Shown here: positions 25,196 to 34,125 of the stretch, piece by piece
Layout: every line of letters starts with the position of its first letter
Position numbering within the stretch: position 1 is the stretch's first letter
Source of the DNA: Promineifilum sp.
Lineage (GTDB): Bacteria > Chloroflexota > Anaerolineae > Promineifilales > Promineifilaceae
Assembly (NCBI GenBank): GCA_020634335.1
Contig: JACKBY010000001.1
Location: 62,001-126,000, forward strand
Direction of reading: 5' to 3'
Length of the DNA stretch: 64,000 bases
The notes under the pieces: model-generated
Told to the model about the DNA's origin: nothing
Databases searched by the model: none
What the model saw: only the letters and a program-made list of their open reading frames with translations
Translations under genes and position numbers: made by a program

Positions 25196-25941
25196 GGGGT
25201 TTCCGCTTCCAAAGCCAAAAACAGCCCGGCCAGAATGAAGGCATGCGGCCCGTGGGCGATGAGAATGTAGCCTTCCTGGTCGTCGCGCAGTTCGGGCCGG
25301 GAGTCAGGGTGCAGATGACACTCCGACTCGATGCGCGCCAGCTCGCGCAGGGCAGCCGCCACTGCCTCATCACGACTGACGACCAGGATGTGGTAGCTGT
25401 CGCCCTCCTGCCAGATATGGACGTGTTGGCCGCGCAGTTGCGCCAGCGCCGCCTGCGCCTCGTTGCTCGACAGGGGGCAATCGGCGTAGGCCGCCAGCCA
25501 GTCGAAGGCGGCATCGCTGGTTCGCCCAGTCGCGGGTCCGGCGCAAATGTGGTCGACCAGGCGGCCGAAGGCGGTCTGGGCCGCGCCGGGCGCGCCGCCG
25601 CGCAAGTTCAGCAGGAACAATTCCAGCTCGTGCTGCTGCACGCGCAACTCGGTTACCTGTCGTTCCAACGCCAGATAGCGCCCCTCGGCCAGGGCCAGCG
25701 TCTCGGCATTGTCCAGATCGCCGCCGCGCCAGGCGTCCAGCAGCGTGTGAATCTCGGCCAGCGAAAAGCCCAGCCGCTGGGCCTGCCGGATGAGGCGAGC
25801 CGTGTCGGCGGCCGCCTCATCGTAGAGCCGATAGCCGGACTCAGTGCGGTCGCTGGGCATCAACAGTCCTTCGGCCTCGTAGTAGCGCAGGGCCGACGGC
25901 CGTAGGCCGACTCGTTGGGCGAGTTCGCCGATAGTCAGCAA
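25192..25941 (-). CDS. MerR family metal-responsive regulator
   Basis: 249 residues. N-terminal MerR winged helix: TIGELAQRVGLRPSALRYYE, GLLMPSDRTESGYRLYDE and AQRLGFSLAEIHTLL, then the dimerisation helix. The C-terminal region (about 110-249) is much longer than in ZntR or CadR and holds spaced Cys and His residues (ICAGP, ADCPLSS, SECHLHPD) that could bind metal. The start is TTG, directly after the TAA of the glycyl-tRNA synthetase gene, with GGAAGGG upstream, so it is probably co-transcribed with that gene. It should activate the downstream P1B-2 ATPase promoter. Confidence 0.92.
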   Translation of the reverse strand: MLTIGELAQRVGLRPSALRYYEAEGLLMPSDRTESGYRLYDEAAADTARLIRQAQRLGFSLAEIHTLLDAWRGGDLDNAETLALAEGRYLALERQVTELRVQQHELELFLLNLRGGAPGAAQTAFGRLVDHICAGPATGRTSDAAFDWLAAYADCPLSSNEAQAALAQLRGQHVHIWQEGDSYHILVVSRDEAVAAALRELARIESECHLHPDSRPELRDDQEGYILIAHGPHAFILAGLFLALEAETP

Positions 25942-28932
25942 TTAGAACCCTTCCAGCACCGATAGATCTGCGACGCCGCGCGCCAAACCGGCCAAGCGCT
26001 GCAACAGCGCCAGGCGATTTTCGCGGACGGCCGGCTCGTCGTCCATGATCAGCACCGCGTCGAACAGGCGCGTGATGGCCGGCGCCATGTGGCGCAACGA
26101 ATCAATAAGTGTCTCCATGGTGCCGTCGTTCGAGGCTTCGGCGGCCGCCAGGGCGGCGGCGGCGGCCTGTTCTTCCGGCAGGCGCAAGTCATCGACCCGC
26201 AAGGCGTAGGTCTCCTTCAACGGCCGAGTGATGCGCACGCAGCGGGCATAGGCGTTGAGCAGCGTCTCCCAATCCGCGGCCCGGATGGCGGCGGCCAGCG
26301 CAGCCGCGGCCCGACTCGCCGCGTAGGGGTCGTGGGTCTGCTCGGCCAGCACGGCCTTGACGACGCTCGCGGGATGCCCGGCGTCGCGCAGCACGACCTC
26401 CAGACGGCCGCCGATGAACGCGAGCACATCCTCTCGTATCATCTCGTTCCAGGCCACGGGCAGTAGCTGCCCGGCCGCATCCAGCCCGGCGCGCAAGTCG
26501 AAATGCTGCTCGTTGGCGGTCAGGTTTTCGATGAGGTGCAAGGCCGCCCGCCGCAGCGCGAACGGATCGTTGGAGCCTTTCGGCCCTAATCCGGCGGCGA
26601 ACAGGCCGGCCAGGCTGTCCAGCCGGTCGGCCACGGCCAGGGCCAGCGCCGCCGGCCCGGCGCTCACCGCCTCGTATTGTCCGGCGATGGCCGCGGCCAC
26701 TTCCGGCGATTCCCCGCTACGCAGGGCGTAATGACCACCCATCTTGCCTTGCAACGCGGTCATCTCGACAACCATGCTGGTCGCCAGGTCGGCCTTGGAC
26801 AGGGCGGCAGCGCGCGTGGCCGTGGCCCGTTCGGCCGTGTCCAGCCCCAGCATGCCGGCCACTACGGGCACGAGCTGCCCCAGCCGCCGCGTCTTGTCCA
26901 GGAAAGAGCCGAGTTCGGTCTGGAAAGTCAGCTTGCCCAGTTCGGGCACGAATTCTTCCAGGGGCCGTTTGATGTCCTTGTCGTAGAAGAAGGCGGCGTC
27001 GGCGAAGCGGGCGCGGATGACGTGCTCGTTGCCGTCGCGAACGATGTCGAGATGTTCGTCGTCGCCGTTGCGCACGGCGATGAAGTGGGGCAGCAGCTTG
27101 TCGCCTTTGTAGACTGGGAAATAGCGCTGGTGCTTGCGCATGACGGCCACCAGGGCCATCGGCGGCAGAGCCAGGAAGCGCTCCTCGAACGAGCCCCGCA
27201 GGGGCGTGGGCCGCTCCACGAGGTTGGTCACCTCGTCCAGCAGGGCGGGGTCGTCGGGAATGACGCCGCCGACCGAGCGGGCCAGCGCGTGCGCCCCCGC
27301 GGCGATGGCCTTGCGGCGCGCCTCCGTGTGCAGGACGATACCGGCATTGTCGATGGCCGCGCGGTAGTCGGCCGCGTGACGCACTTCGTAGGCGGGCGAG
27401 CCGTAGGGGCGCAGGCCATAAGTGACGCGCCCGCTGCGCACCCCCGCATAGTCAAAGTCCACGACGGCCGGGCCGTGGAGCGCCAGCAGCCAACGCAACG
27501 GCCGGCTGTAGCTGACGTTGCTCGCATTCCAGCGCATCGACTTCTCGAACTTGATGCCGGCGATGAGGTCAGGCAACAAGCCGGCCAGCGCGTCGGTCGA
27601 CGGCTGGCCCGCCGTGCGCACGAAGGCCGAGACGTAGCGCTTGCCCCCCTCTTCCACGACACTCAGATCGTCGACAGACAGGCCGCGGCTGCGGGCGAAG
27701 CCGGTCGCGGCGGGGGTGGGTTTGCCGTCCTTGTCGAAGGCGCGGTCGGCCGGCGGGCCTTTGATGACGCTCGCCACGTCTTCGCCACGTGCGGCCAGGC
27801 CATCCACCAGCACGGTCAGCCGTCGCGGCGTGCCGTCGATTTCAAGGCGCGTGTAGCTGAGGCGGGCGGCGTCGAGCATGGCCGGCACAGCAGCACGCAG
27901 TTGCGCCAGCGCCGAGGTCAGGTCGGCATGGGGCAGCTCCTCGCTGCCGATCTCCAGCACGAACGGGTCGCCGTCTTCGGGCGTGACGAGTGAAGAGTGA
28001 CGAATGTCGGCTTCAGACAACTGATCGCTTTTTTTCGTCTTCCAGAGCTTATTCTCGGCAAACGGGTACTCCAGCTTCTGTCGCTGCTCGATGTAAGCGG
28101 TGGACACCTTGTGGGCCACGCGGCGCATGCGGCCGAAGTAAGCTGCCCGCTCCGTGACGCCTACGGCACCGCGCGTGTCCAGCACGTTGAACAGTTGGGA
28201 GCATTTGAGATTGTAGTCGTGGGCCGGGGCGACCAGTCCCGCCTCCAGGCAGCGCAGGGCTTCGCGCTCGTAGGTATCATAGATCATCTTCAGCGCGTCT
28301 ACATCGGCCACGTTGAAGTAATATTGACAATGCTCAATCTCGGCTTGCAGCAGCGCGTCGCCATAGGCCACGCCCGCGCCGTAGTCCATTTCCCACACGC
28401 TGTTTTTGCCTTGCAAGGCCAGGGCGATGCGGTCGAGGCCATAGGTGATCTCCACCGACACGGGATCGAGATCGACCCCGCCGGCCTGTTGGAAATAGGT
28501 GTATTGGGTGATCTCCTGCCCGTCAAGCCACACTTCCCAGCCCAGCCCCCACGCGCCGAGGGCGGGCGACTGCCAGTTGTCCTCTACAAAGCGAATGTCG
28601 TGCTCGCGCGAGTTGATGCCGATGGCTTCCAGGCTGCCCAGATAGAGTTCGATGGGATTGCCGGGGTCGGGCTTCAGGATGACCTGTAGCTGGTAGTGCT
28701 GCTGCATGCGGTTGGGATTATCGCCGAAGCGGCCATCGTCGGGGCGGATGCTCGGCTCGATGTAGGCCACGTTCCACGGCTCTGGGCCGAGGACGCGCAA
28801 GATAGTGGCCGGGTTCATCGTCCCCGCGCCCACTTGCACGTTATAGGGCTGCCAGATGAGGCAGCCTTGCGCCTGCCAGTAGTCCAGCAGACGGAGGATC
28901 ATTTGTTGGAAGTTCAATTTTTCAGACGACAT
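25942..28932 (-). CDS. glyQS: Glycyl-tRNA synthetase, fused alpha and beta subunits
   Basis: 996 residues. Residues 1-290 are the catalytic alpha chain (FQQMILRLLDYWQAQGCLIWQP, GRFGDNPNRMQQHYQ, GWEVWLDGQEITQYTYFQQ), and residues about 325-996 are the beta chain with its N-terminal beta-barrel and C-terminal anticodon-binding region (LKETYALRVDDLRLP). A linker of about 35 residues joins them. In most bacteria the two are separate genes forming alpha2-beta2; fused versions are known in several phyla. The linker-coding DNA includes a GTGACGAG/GACGAATG phrase (27983-28006) similar to one in the linker of the Hsp70-like gene. No T-box leader is visible. Confidence 0.97.
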   Translation of the reverse strand: MSSEKLNFQQMILRLLDYWQAQGCLIWQPYNVQVGAGTMNPATILRVLGPEPWNVAYIEPSIRPDDGRFGDNPNRMQQHYQLQVILKPDPGNPIELYLGSLEAIGINSREHDIRFVEDNWQSPALGAWGLGWEVWLDGQEITQYTYFQQAGGVDLDPVSVEITYGLDRIALALQGKNSVWEMDYGAGVAYGDALLQAEIEHCQYYFNVADVDALKMIYDTYEREALRCLEAGLVAPAHDYNLKCSQLFNVLDTRGAVGVTERAAYFGRMRRVAHKVSTAYIEQRQKLEYPFAENKLWKTKKSDQLSEADIRHSSLVTPEDGDPFVLEIGSEELPHADLTSALAQLRAAVPAMLDAARLSYTRLEIDGTPRRLTVLVDGLAARGEDVASVIKGPPADRAFDKDGKPTPAATGFARSRGLSVDDLSVVEEGGKRYVSAFVRTAGQPSTDALAGLLPDLIAGIKFEKSMRWNASNVSYSRPLRWLLALHGPAVVDFDYAGVRSGRVTYGLRPYGSPAYEVRHAADYRAAIDNAGIVLHTEARRKAIAAGAHALARSVGGVIPDDPALLDEVTNLVERPTPLRGSFEERFLALPPMALVAVMRKHQRYFPVYKGDKLLPHFIAVRNGDDEHLDIVRDGNEHVIRARFADAAFFYDKDIKRPLEEFVPELGKLTFQTELGSFLDKTRRLGQLVPVVAGMLGLDTAERATATRAAALSKADLATSMVVEMTALQGKMGGHYALRSGESPEVAAAIAGQYEAVSAGPAALALAVADRLDSLAGLFAAGLGPKGSNDPFALRRAALHLIENLTANEQHFDLRAGLDAAGQLLPVAWNEMIREDVLAFIGGRLEVVLRDAGHPASVVKAVLAEQTHDPYAASRAAAALAAAIRAADWETLLNAYARCVRITRPLKETYALRVDDLRLPEEQAAAAALAAAEASNDGTMETLIDSLRHMAPAITRLFDAVLIMDDEPAVRENRLALLQRLAGLARGVADLSVLEGF

Positions 28933-29344
28933 AGTATCAATAACCAGTATTCAGTAGGCAGTATTCAGTGTCCGGCAGGCCAATTGCGGATTATACCACG
29001 GCTCAAAAATTGAGCGCGGATGACGTGGATTTTTTAGGCCAGGGTAATGACATACTCGGTGTGGCCCGGTGGCGCATTCAAATGGAAGATGGCGTCACGA
29101 TCTTGCGTGGCCCACGCTCGACGTTGTTCTCCTATTGCTATCAGGGTTTTTCAGTGGCCGAGGTATAGCGCCGGATTCTTATCCGGCAGCCGAGAACGAG
29201 CTGGGCTGCGGGGCCGGTTAAGAAACCGGCGCTACGGAGAGCAATCGATTACTGAAAAACCCTGCCATTTCTTTGCCCTTCTTGGCCGCCCCCACGCCCC
29301 GCGCTACAATCGGCAGAGACAAGGCTATGAATTGGTAAACATCT
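28933..29344. other. 412-bp intergenic region with MITE-like element and gene remnant
   Basis: No complete gene. It holds a short CAGTATTCAGT direct repeat (about 28948-28974), a minus-strand open stretch ending in TAA at 29034-29036 that looks like the tail of a lost gene (contains AWATQDRDAIFHLNAPPGH), and then the MITE-like element at 29142-29264. The lost-gene frame is cut by the element's left end. Confidence 0.6.
29142..29264 (+). mobile_element. MITE-like element, copy B (type copy)
   Basis: 123 bp with perfect 14-bp terminal inverted repeats: CAGGGTTTTTCAGT (29142-29155) and ACTGAAAAACCCTG (29251-29264). Inside lie the two characteristic hairpins and the outer TAGCGCCGG / CCGGCGCTA pair. 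It has no coding capacity and no clear target-site duplication. It matches copy A at 6776-6893, reversed. It must be mobilised, if at all, by a transposase elsewhere in the genome. Confidence 0.75.
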
Positions 29345-30109
29345 ATGAAACGATTTGGCCGTAAAGGGCAGCTGGCGATGCTCCCCGACTGGATAAGCAA
29401 CAAGCTGGATGTCCATCTTCTGGAGACGGACCGGCTGCTGGAATTGGCCCAGGCGCAAACGCCGCCCGGCGCGCGCGTGCTGGACGCGGGCAGCGGCGAA
29501 GGCCAGTATCGCCGCTACTTTGAGCATACGCGCTACACCGGCGTCGATCTGGCCGTAGGCGACGCACAGTGGGATTATAGCGGACTGGATACGCAGGCCG
29601 ACCTGTCGCGTTTGCCTTTTGCCGACGGCAGCTTCGACGCCGCCGTCTGTTTCCAGGTGCTGGAACACGTTAACGAGCCGGCGGCGGTCATTTGTGAGAT
29701 CGGTCGCGTGTTGCGCCCCGGCAGCCGATTTTACCTGTCGGCGCCGATGGCCTGGCACCAGCATCAAAAACCCCACGATTTCTTCCGCTACACTTCCTAC
29801 GGGTTCGCCCACTTGCTGGAAAAGGCGGGCCTGCGCGTGGTCGAGATGCGGCCGTGGGGCGGCTACTTCTGGTTCTTGTCCTACAACTTCCAGATGATGC
29901 ACGATCGCCTCTTCCCGCGCGGCGACAACGACCTGGCCTATGCGCTGAAACTGCCGCTCATCCTGCCCGTGTATCTCGTCTTCTTTATCCTGCTGCCCCT
30001 GCTGCTGTTCTACCTTGACCGGCTGGACAAGGTGAAAGACCACACGCTGGGCTGGGCCTGCATCGCCGAGAAACTGCCGACCGATGAACACGGTCCAACG
30101 CCTGTTTAG
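29345..30109 (+). CDS. Class I SAM-dependent methyltransferase (cell-surface cluster)
   Basis: 254 residues. Motif I is VLDAGSGEGQYRRYF, followed by YTGVDLAVGD, the LSRLPFADGSFDAAVCFQVL post-I acidic segment and RVLRPGSRFYLSAP. The hydrophobic C-terminal stretch LPLILPVYLVFFILLPLLLF, followed by a basic patch, suggests membrane attachment, unusual for this fold. The gene overlaps the flippase gene by 26 bases, so it probably acts on a surface glycan or lipid-linked sugar. No strong Shine-Dalgarno is visible. Confidence 0.85.
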   Translation: MKRFGRKGQLAMLPDWISNKLDVHLLETDRLLELAQAQTPPGARVLDAGSGEGQYRRYFEHTRYTGVDLAVGDAQWDYSGLDTQADLSRLPFADGSFDAAVCFQVLEHVNEPAAVICEIGRVLRPGSRFYLSAPMAWHQHQKPHDFFRYTSYGFAHLLEKAGLRVVEMRPWGGYFWFLSYNFQMMHDRLFPRGDNDLAYALKLPLILPVYLVFFILLPLLLFYLDRLDKVKDHTLGWACIAEKLPTDEHGPTPV

Positions 30110-31526
30110 CAATACCTTCCTGGCCCTTATCAGCCAAATCGTCGTCAAGGCCGGCAACAGCGTGCTGTTCATCCTGATCGGCCGCTGGCTTGGCCCGGCC
30201 GATTCGGGCGCTTTCAGTCTGGGCACGACGTACTTCACGCTGGTCTTTGGGCTATCGGCGCTGGGGTTGCACGAACTGCTGGTGCGCGAACTCACACCGC
30301 GTCGCGATCAGAGCCGCCGCTACTTCGCCAATTATCTGGTCTTGCGAGTGACGCTGGCGGTCGCCACCTATGGCCTGTTGCTGCTGGGTCTGCGCCTCTT
30401 CCTGCCCTACTCGGAGACGACCAATCAGGTCATCCTCATTTTGGCCCTGGCGGCCATCCCCGAAGCGGCCTTCAGCATTTGCCAGTCCCTGTTCGAATCC
30501 CACGAGCGCCTGACGATGCCGATGGTGGCGGCGCTGGCCGGCAGCGCGGTCAAGTTGGCGGCGGGCATCTGGCTGCTGCAAGGGGGGTACGGGGTGGTCG
30601 CCGCCGCCTGGGCCGTGCCCGCCGGCAGCGTCGTCAGCCTGCTCTTTTTCCTGCCTGCGCTCGCGCGCCTGTTTCGCAGCACGCCCCAGACGCAGACGGG
30701 AAGGGTGAGCGCCGGTTTCCTGCGCGAGCAACTGCGGGCAACGCCCAGCTTCTTCGTCATTCACCTCTTCTCATTGGTCGACTATCAAACCGACGTCTTC
30801 CTCATCTCTCTGATGCTAACCGAGGCTCAACTCGGCTTCTACTCCGCCGCCCAGACGATCCTGCTGGCCTTCAATTTGATGCCGATAGCCATCCGCGCCG
30901 CCATCTATCCCGTCATGACCCGCTATCATCATACCGCGCCGGACAAGTTGGCTGTTCTGTATGAGAAGGCGACCCATTATTTGCTGGCCCTGGTGCTGCC
31001 GATGGCCGCCGGGGTGACGTTGCTGGCTCGCCCCATGATTCGTCTTATCTTTGGCCCCTCCTTCGAGCCGGCCGTGCCCGTCCTGCAGATCTCGATCTGG
31101 GCTATCGTGTTCCTGTTCCTCAACGTGCCCAGCGCGCGCTTGCTGCTGATCAATAATTACCAACGCCAGGCAAGCGTCATGTTCGGCATTGCCATGGCGA
31201 TTAACGTGTCGTTGAACCTGTTGCTCATCCCCCGACTGGGCATCAACGGCGCGGCCGTGGCCCGCACGGCGTCCAATTTCACCCTGTTCCTGACCTTCCA
31301 GCTATTCGCTCATCGCCGGATCATGTCGTTGCGCCTGGCCCCGATGCTGGTGCGGCCCCTTGTCGCCACAGCGGTGATGGCCGCTGTCGTATGGCCGCTG
31401 CGCGACGCCCTGCTGCCGGGGATCGTCGTGGGCGCCGCCGTCTACGCCGTCACCGCGTTTGCGCTGGGGGTCTTCCCCCGCCGGGACCTGGCCTATTGGC
31501 AACAACTGGTTCATTTTCACTCCTGA
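30084..31526 (+). CDS. Flippase of the polysaccharide/Wzx superfamily
   Basis: 480 residues with about 12-14 hydrophobic helices spread evenly. The start (MNTVQRLFSNTFLALISQIVVKAGNSVLF) and the GRWLGPADSGAFSLGTTYF loop are typical of oligosaccharide flippases in the MOP superfamily, which move lipid-linked glycan units across the membrane. The 3' half includes KATHYLLALVLPMAAGVTLL and the RLIFGPSFEPAVPVLQI helix. It overlaps the upstream methyltransferase and is followed after six bases by a second methyltransferase, so the three form one operon. The glycan is unknown; no glycosyltransferase gene is adjacent. Confidence 0.9.
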   Translation: MNTVQRLFSNTFLALISQIVVKAGNSVLFILIGRWLGPADSGAFSLGTTYFTLVFGLSALGLHELLVRELTPRRDQSRRYFANYLVLRVTLAVATYGLLLLGLRLFLPYSETTNQVILILALAAIPEAAFSICQSLFESHERLTMPMVAALAGSAVKLAAGIWLLQGGYGVVAAAWAVPAGSVVSLLFFLPALARLFRSTPQTQTGRVSAGFLREQLRATPSFFVIHLFSLVDYQTDVFLISLMLTEAQLGFYSAAQTILLAFNLMPIAIRAAIYPVMTRYHHTAPDKLAVLYEKATHYLLALVLPMAAGVTLLARPMIRLIFGPSFEPAVPVLQISIWAIVFLFLNVPSARLLLINNYQRQASVMFGIAMAINVSLNLLLIPRLGINGAAVARTASNFTLFLTFQLFAHRRIMSLRLAPMLVRPLVATAVMAAVVWPLRDALLPGIVVGAAVYAVTAFALGVFPRRDLAYWQQLVHFHS

Positions 31527-31532
31527 GGTTCT

Positions 31533-32444
31533 ATGCCTGGTTCCATTCGCCAACTTGCCCTCCGCGCTCTGCCCAAAGCGCCCCTCATTCGCGCCTGGGC
31601 GGCCTATTCCCGACGCAAGGCGCAAGGCGCGGCCGGGGCGCTGGCCGCGGCCGGGACGTCGCCCGCCTGGTTAGGACTGGATGCCCTGGTGGCCCTGCAA
31701 CAAGAATACCCGCTGCGGCCGTCGCGCTACGCCACCGAAGTGGCCGAGATGGAGCAGGTTGCCCGGCAGCGCCAGCGCGAGATGTTGGCTCCGGTGCATG
31801 GCGAGCTGGACCAGTTGAACCGTTTCCTCGACCTGGGCATGTGGGACGGGACCAGCTGCTACCTGTTGCAAGAAACCGGCAAGACGGCCGTCGGCATCGA
31901 CATCCGTGCCGATGGGCTGACGGCCAAGGCCCGCGCCAAAGCTGCCCACTATCTGCAAATGGATGTGGCCGCGCTCGGCTTTGCCGACGACAGCTTCGAC
32001 TTCATCTTTTCCTATAACTCGATGGAGCATTTTCCCGATCCACGCCGGGCGTTGCTGGAGGCGTGGCGGGTGGTGCGGCCGGGCGGCTACGTCTATCTCA
32101 ACTTCGGCCCCATTTATTACTCGGCCCGCGGCGCGCACCAGTATGACTCTATCTCCGTCCCCTACTGCGAATGCCTGTTTACCCAAGAGACGATGGACGA
32201 GTTTGCCCGCCGCAACAACCTGACGCTGACGGAGCACCGCTGGATGAACGAGTGGCCGGTCAGTCGCTATCGCGCGTTGTGGACGGAAATGGCCGATCGG
32301 CTGGAGCGTGTGGCCTATTACGAGGTTTACAACGCCGATCACGTCGAGCTGATCGCGCGGTATCCCAGTTGTTTCAAACACAAGTCCGCGCTCATCGACG
32401 ACTTCATCGTCTCCAACATTGAGGTCATGTTTCGCAAGCGATAG
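31533..32444 (+). CDS. Class I SAM-dependent methyltransferase
   Basis: 303 residues. Basic N-terminus (APLIRAWAAYSRRKAQ), then motif I FLDLGMWDGTSCYLL, IDIRADGLTAKARAKA, post-I LGFADDSFDFIFSYNSMEHF and VVRPGGYVYLNFGP. The C-terminal half contains the conserved CECLFTQETMDEFARR segment. TGAGG precedes the ATG. It is the last gene of the flippase operon and probably modifies the same glycan or lipid-linked intermediate. The G-in-place-of-S within motif I (LGMWDG) is unusual but the fold is clear. Confidence 0.85.
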   Translation: MPGSIRQLALRALPKAPLIRAWAAYSRRKAQGAAGALAAAGTSPAWLGLDALVALQQEYPLRPSRYATEVAEMEQVARQRQREMLAPVHGELDQLNRFLDLGMWDGTSCYLLQETGKTAVGIDIRADGLTAKARAKAAHYLQMDVAALGFADDSFDFIFSYNSMEHFPDPRRALLEAWRVVRPGGYVYLNFGPIYYSARGAHQYDSISVPYCECLFTQETMDEFARRNNLTLTEHRWMNEWPVSRYRALWTEMADRLERVAYYEVYNADHVELIARYPSCFKHKSALIDDFIVSNIEVMFRKR

Positions 32445-32522
32445 GCGGCCACATCAGCCACGAATGGGCTGATTTTACTCTGAATCACCCTGCTGACTGC
32501 CGGAAATACTCCAAACGGGTGA

Positions 32523-32551
32523 TTGTAACCACCTCTTGCCCCGCCTATACT
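32523..32551 (+). promoter_or_regulatory. Strong promoter of the secreted repeat protein
   Basis: TTGTAA (32523-32528), 17-base spacer, TATACT (32546-32551); the start codon with AGGAG follows 50 bases later. It is independent of the preceding operon, and together with the strong terminator at 34072-34105 it suggests a highly expressed single gene. Confidence 0.7.
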
Positions 32552-32601
32552 TCCACTGTAGAAATTCTCGTAGACTCTATGTACGTGTGAGGAGATTCAA
32601 T

Positions 32602-34047
32602 ATGATTAAGCGACTTTTGCCCGTTTTAGCCCTGCTCATCGTTGCTCTGGTGAGCGTGAGCCTGGTGGCGGCCCAGAACGCCTTGCCGGGTTCCGGTTGG
32701 CTTTCCGGCCAGCAGATTCAGAACCTGAGCGAGACCACGAATGGTACCATCGTGTTCACCGCCTACGATCAGCAAGGCAATGATACGTCTTGCGGCTCGA
32801 AGAATGCCCCTCCCGGCGGCTCGGTCAACTATCTGACCAATTCTGATTGTAACGTTCCGGCCGGCTTCGTCGGCTCGGCCGTCGTCAGCGCCGATCAACC
32901 GATTGCCGCTATTGTCAACGTAGTCAACAGCCCGACCGGCCGCGCCGGCGGCATGTATCGCGGCACCGACGGTGCCGACGTGGCGACGACAATCGCATTC
33001 CCGTTGGTGAAGAACAACTTCAACAACCGCAATACCACCCTGTACGTCCAGAACGCCAGCGGCGGCGCGAACAACATTTCCGTCAAGTTCACGATCGAAG
33101 GCAATGACTACACCAAGAACTTCACCGGCGTCCCCGCGAATGCGATGGTCGTCGTGACCGGCGCGGATGCCGGCGCCCCCACGGGCAAGTTCGGTAGCGC
33201 CACGGCCACCGGCAGCGGCGCGCTGGCCGGCACGGCTCTGGAGCACCAGATCAACGTCCCGGTGGGCGACAACCTGCAAGCCTACACGGCCTTCACGCCC
33301 AATAACTTCGACGACGTGGCCTACTGCCCGCTGGTTCGAAACGGCCACACGGCCGCCAATCAGACGACCGGCATCCAGGCCCAGAACGTGAGCGGTTCCG
33401 CGCAGCAGATCGAGGTAGTCTATTCCTTCAAGGTTGGGAACGGCCCGACCCAGACCAAGACGGTCACCAGCGGCAGCATCGCCCCGGGCGCCTCGGCCAA
33501 CTTCTTCTCGGCTGATGCCACCAACGGTATCCCGGCTGGTTCCCTGGGTTCCGCCAAGATCACGGGCAAGGGCGGCGGTAACATCGCCGTTATCGTCAAC
33601 GACGCGGCCTACAACGTGAACCCGCAGCGCCAGACGGCCTACACCTGCTTCCCGGACAACGGCAAGTCCAACAAGGTTGCTCTGCCGCTCTACAAGGAAT
33701 ACTTCAACGGCAACACGGCCGGTATCCAGATTCAGAATGCCGGCGGGGCCCCGGCCACCGTTACCCTGACCTACACCAGCACGGTGGGCAACAAGGTCGT
33801 GAAGTTCTCGCACAACACGCCAATTCCGGCCGGCGCCAGCACCACGTTCTTCGGCGTATCCCAACTGACCTTCCCGGCGGGCATCTCCGTCGTCAGCGGT
33901 ACACCAAGCGACCTGGTGGGCACCTATGGTGGTGTGGTCATCACCTCTGACCAGCCGATCGTGGCCATCGTCAACGAGGCCCCCGGCGCGCTCAGCGGCG
34001 CCCCCTCCACCCAGGACGCCAAGCTCTACGAGGGTTTCAACCAGTAA
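32602..34047 (+). CDS. Secreted beta-rich repeat protein
   Basis: 481 residues from the ATG at 32602 (AGGAG eight bases upstream). Cleavable signal peptide (RLLPVLALLIVALVSVSLVAAQ). The mature chain is Gly/Asn/Thr/Ala-rich and made of about four units of 110-118 residues; each repeats a core such as PLVKNNFNNRNTTLYVQNAS (near residue 133), PLVRNGHTAANQTTGIQAQN (near 242) and PLYKEYFNGNTAGIQIQNAG (near 360), and an ADQPIAAIVN / SDQPIVAIVNEAP strand closes the first and last units. Four Cys are scattered. No anchor is visible, so it is either exported or part of the surface layer. The promoter and terminator suggest abundant expression. Family not recognised by name. Confidence 0.8.
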   Translation: MIKRLLPVLALLIVALVSVSLVAAQNALPGSGWLSGQQIQNLSETTNGTIVFTAYDQQGNDTSCGSKNAPPGGSVNYLTNSDCNVPAGFVGSAVVSADQPIAAIVNVVNSPTGRAGGMYRGTDGADVATTIAFPLVKNNFNNRNTTLYVQNASGGANNISVKFTIEGNDYTKNFTGVPANAMVVVTGADAGAPTGKFGSATATGSGALAGTALEHQINVPVGDNLQAYTAFTPNNFDDVAYCPLVRNGHTAANQTTGIQAQNVSGSAQQIEVVYSFKVGNGPTQTKTVTSGSIAPGASANFFSADATNGIPAGSLGSAKITGKGGGNIAVIVNDAAYNVNPQRQTAYTCFPDNGKSNKVALPLYKEYFNGNTAGIQIQNAGGAPATVTLTYTSTVGNKVVKFSHNTPIPAGASTTFFGVSQLTFPAGISVVSGTPSDLVGTYGGVVITSDQPIVAIVNEAPGALSGAPSTQDAKLYEGFNQ

Positions 34048-34071
34048 GCGGATCCTGATTCTTGAGGATTA

Positions 34072-34105
34072 AAATAGAAGCCACCTTAGGGTGGCTTCTA
34101 TTTTT
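34072..34105 (+). terminator. Intrinsic terminator
   Basis: A 14-bp stem (AAATAGAAGCCACC and complement) with TTAG loop, ending in TTTTT, 24 bases after the secreted repeat protein. One of the strongest terminators in the window. Confidence 0.9.
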
Positions 34106-34125
34106 GGGGGTTACAGGTAGAATGG

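Noticed and set aside
26677..27993. 438-codon plus-strand frame opposite glyQS
   Set aside because: Antisense shadow of a conserved enzyme; no Shine-Dalgarno or recognisable domain.
28933..29040. Possible T-box riboswitch upstream of glyQS
   Set aside because: No conserved T-box core or antiterminator/terminator pair could be found in the leader.
32602..34047. CRISPR-like array suspected from regular repeats
   Set aside because: The repeats are protein-level units of about 345 bp in an open frame, not short spaced DNA repeats.
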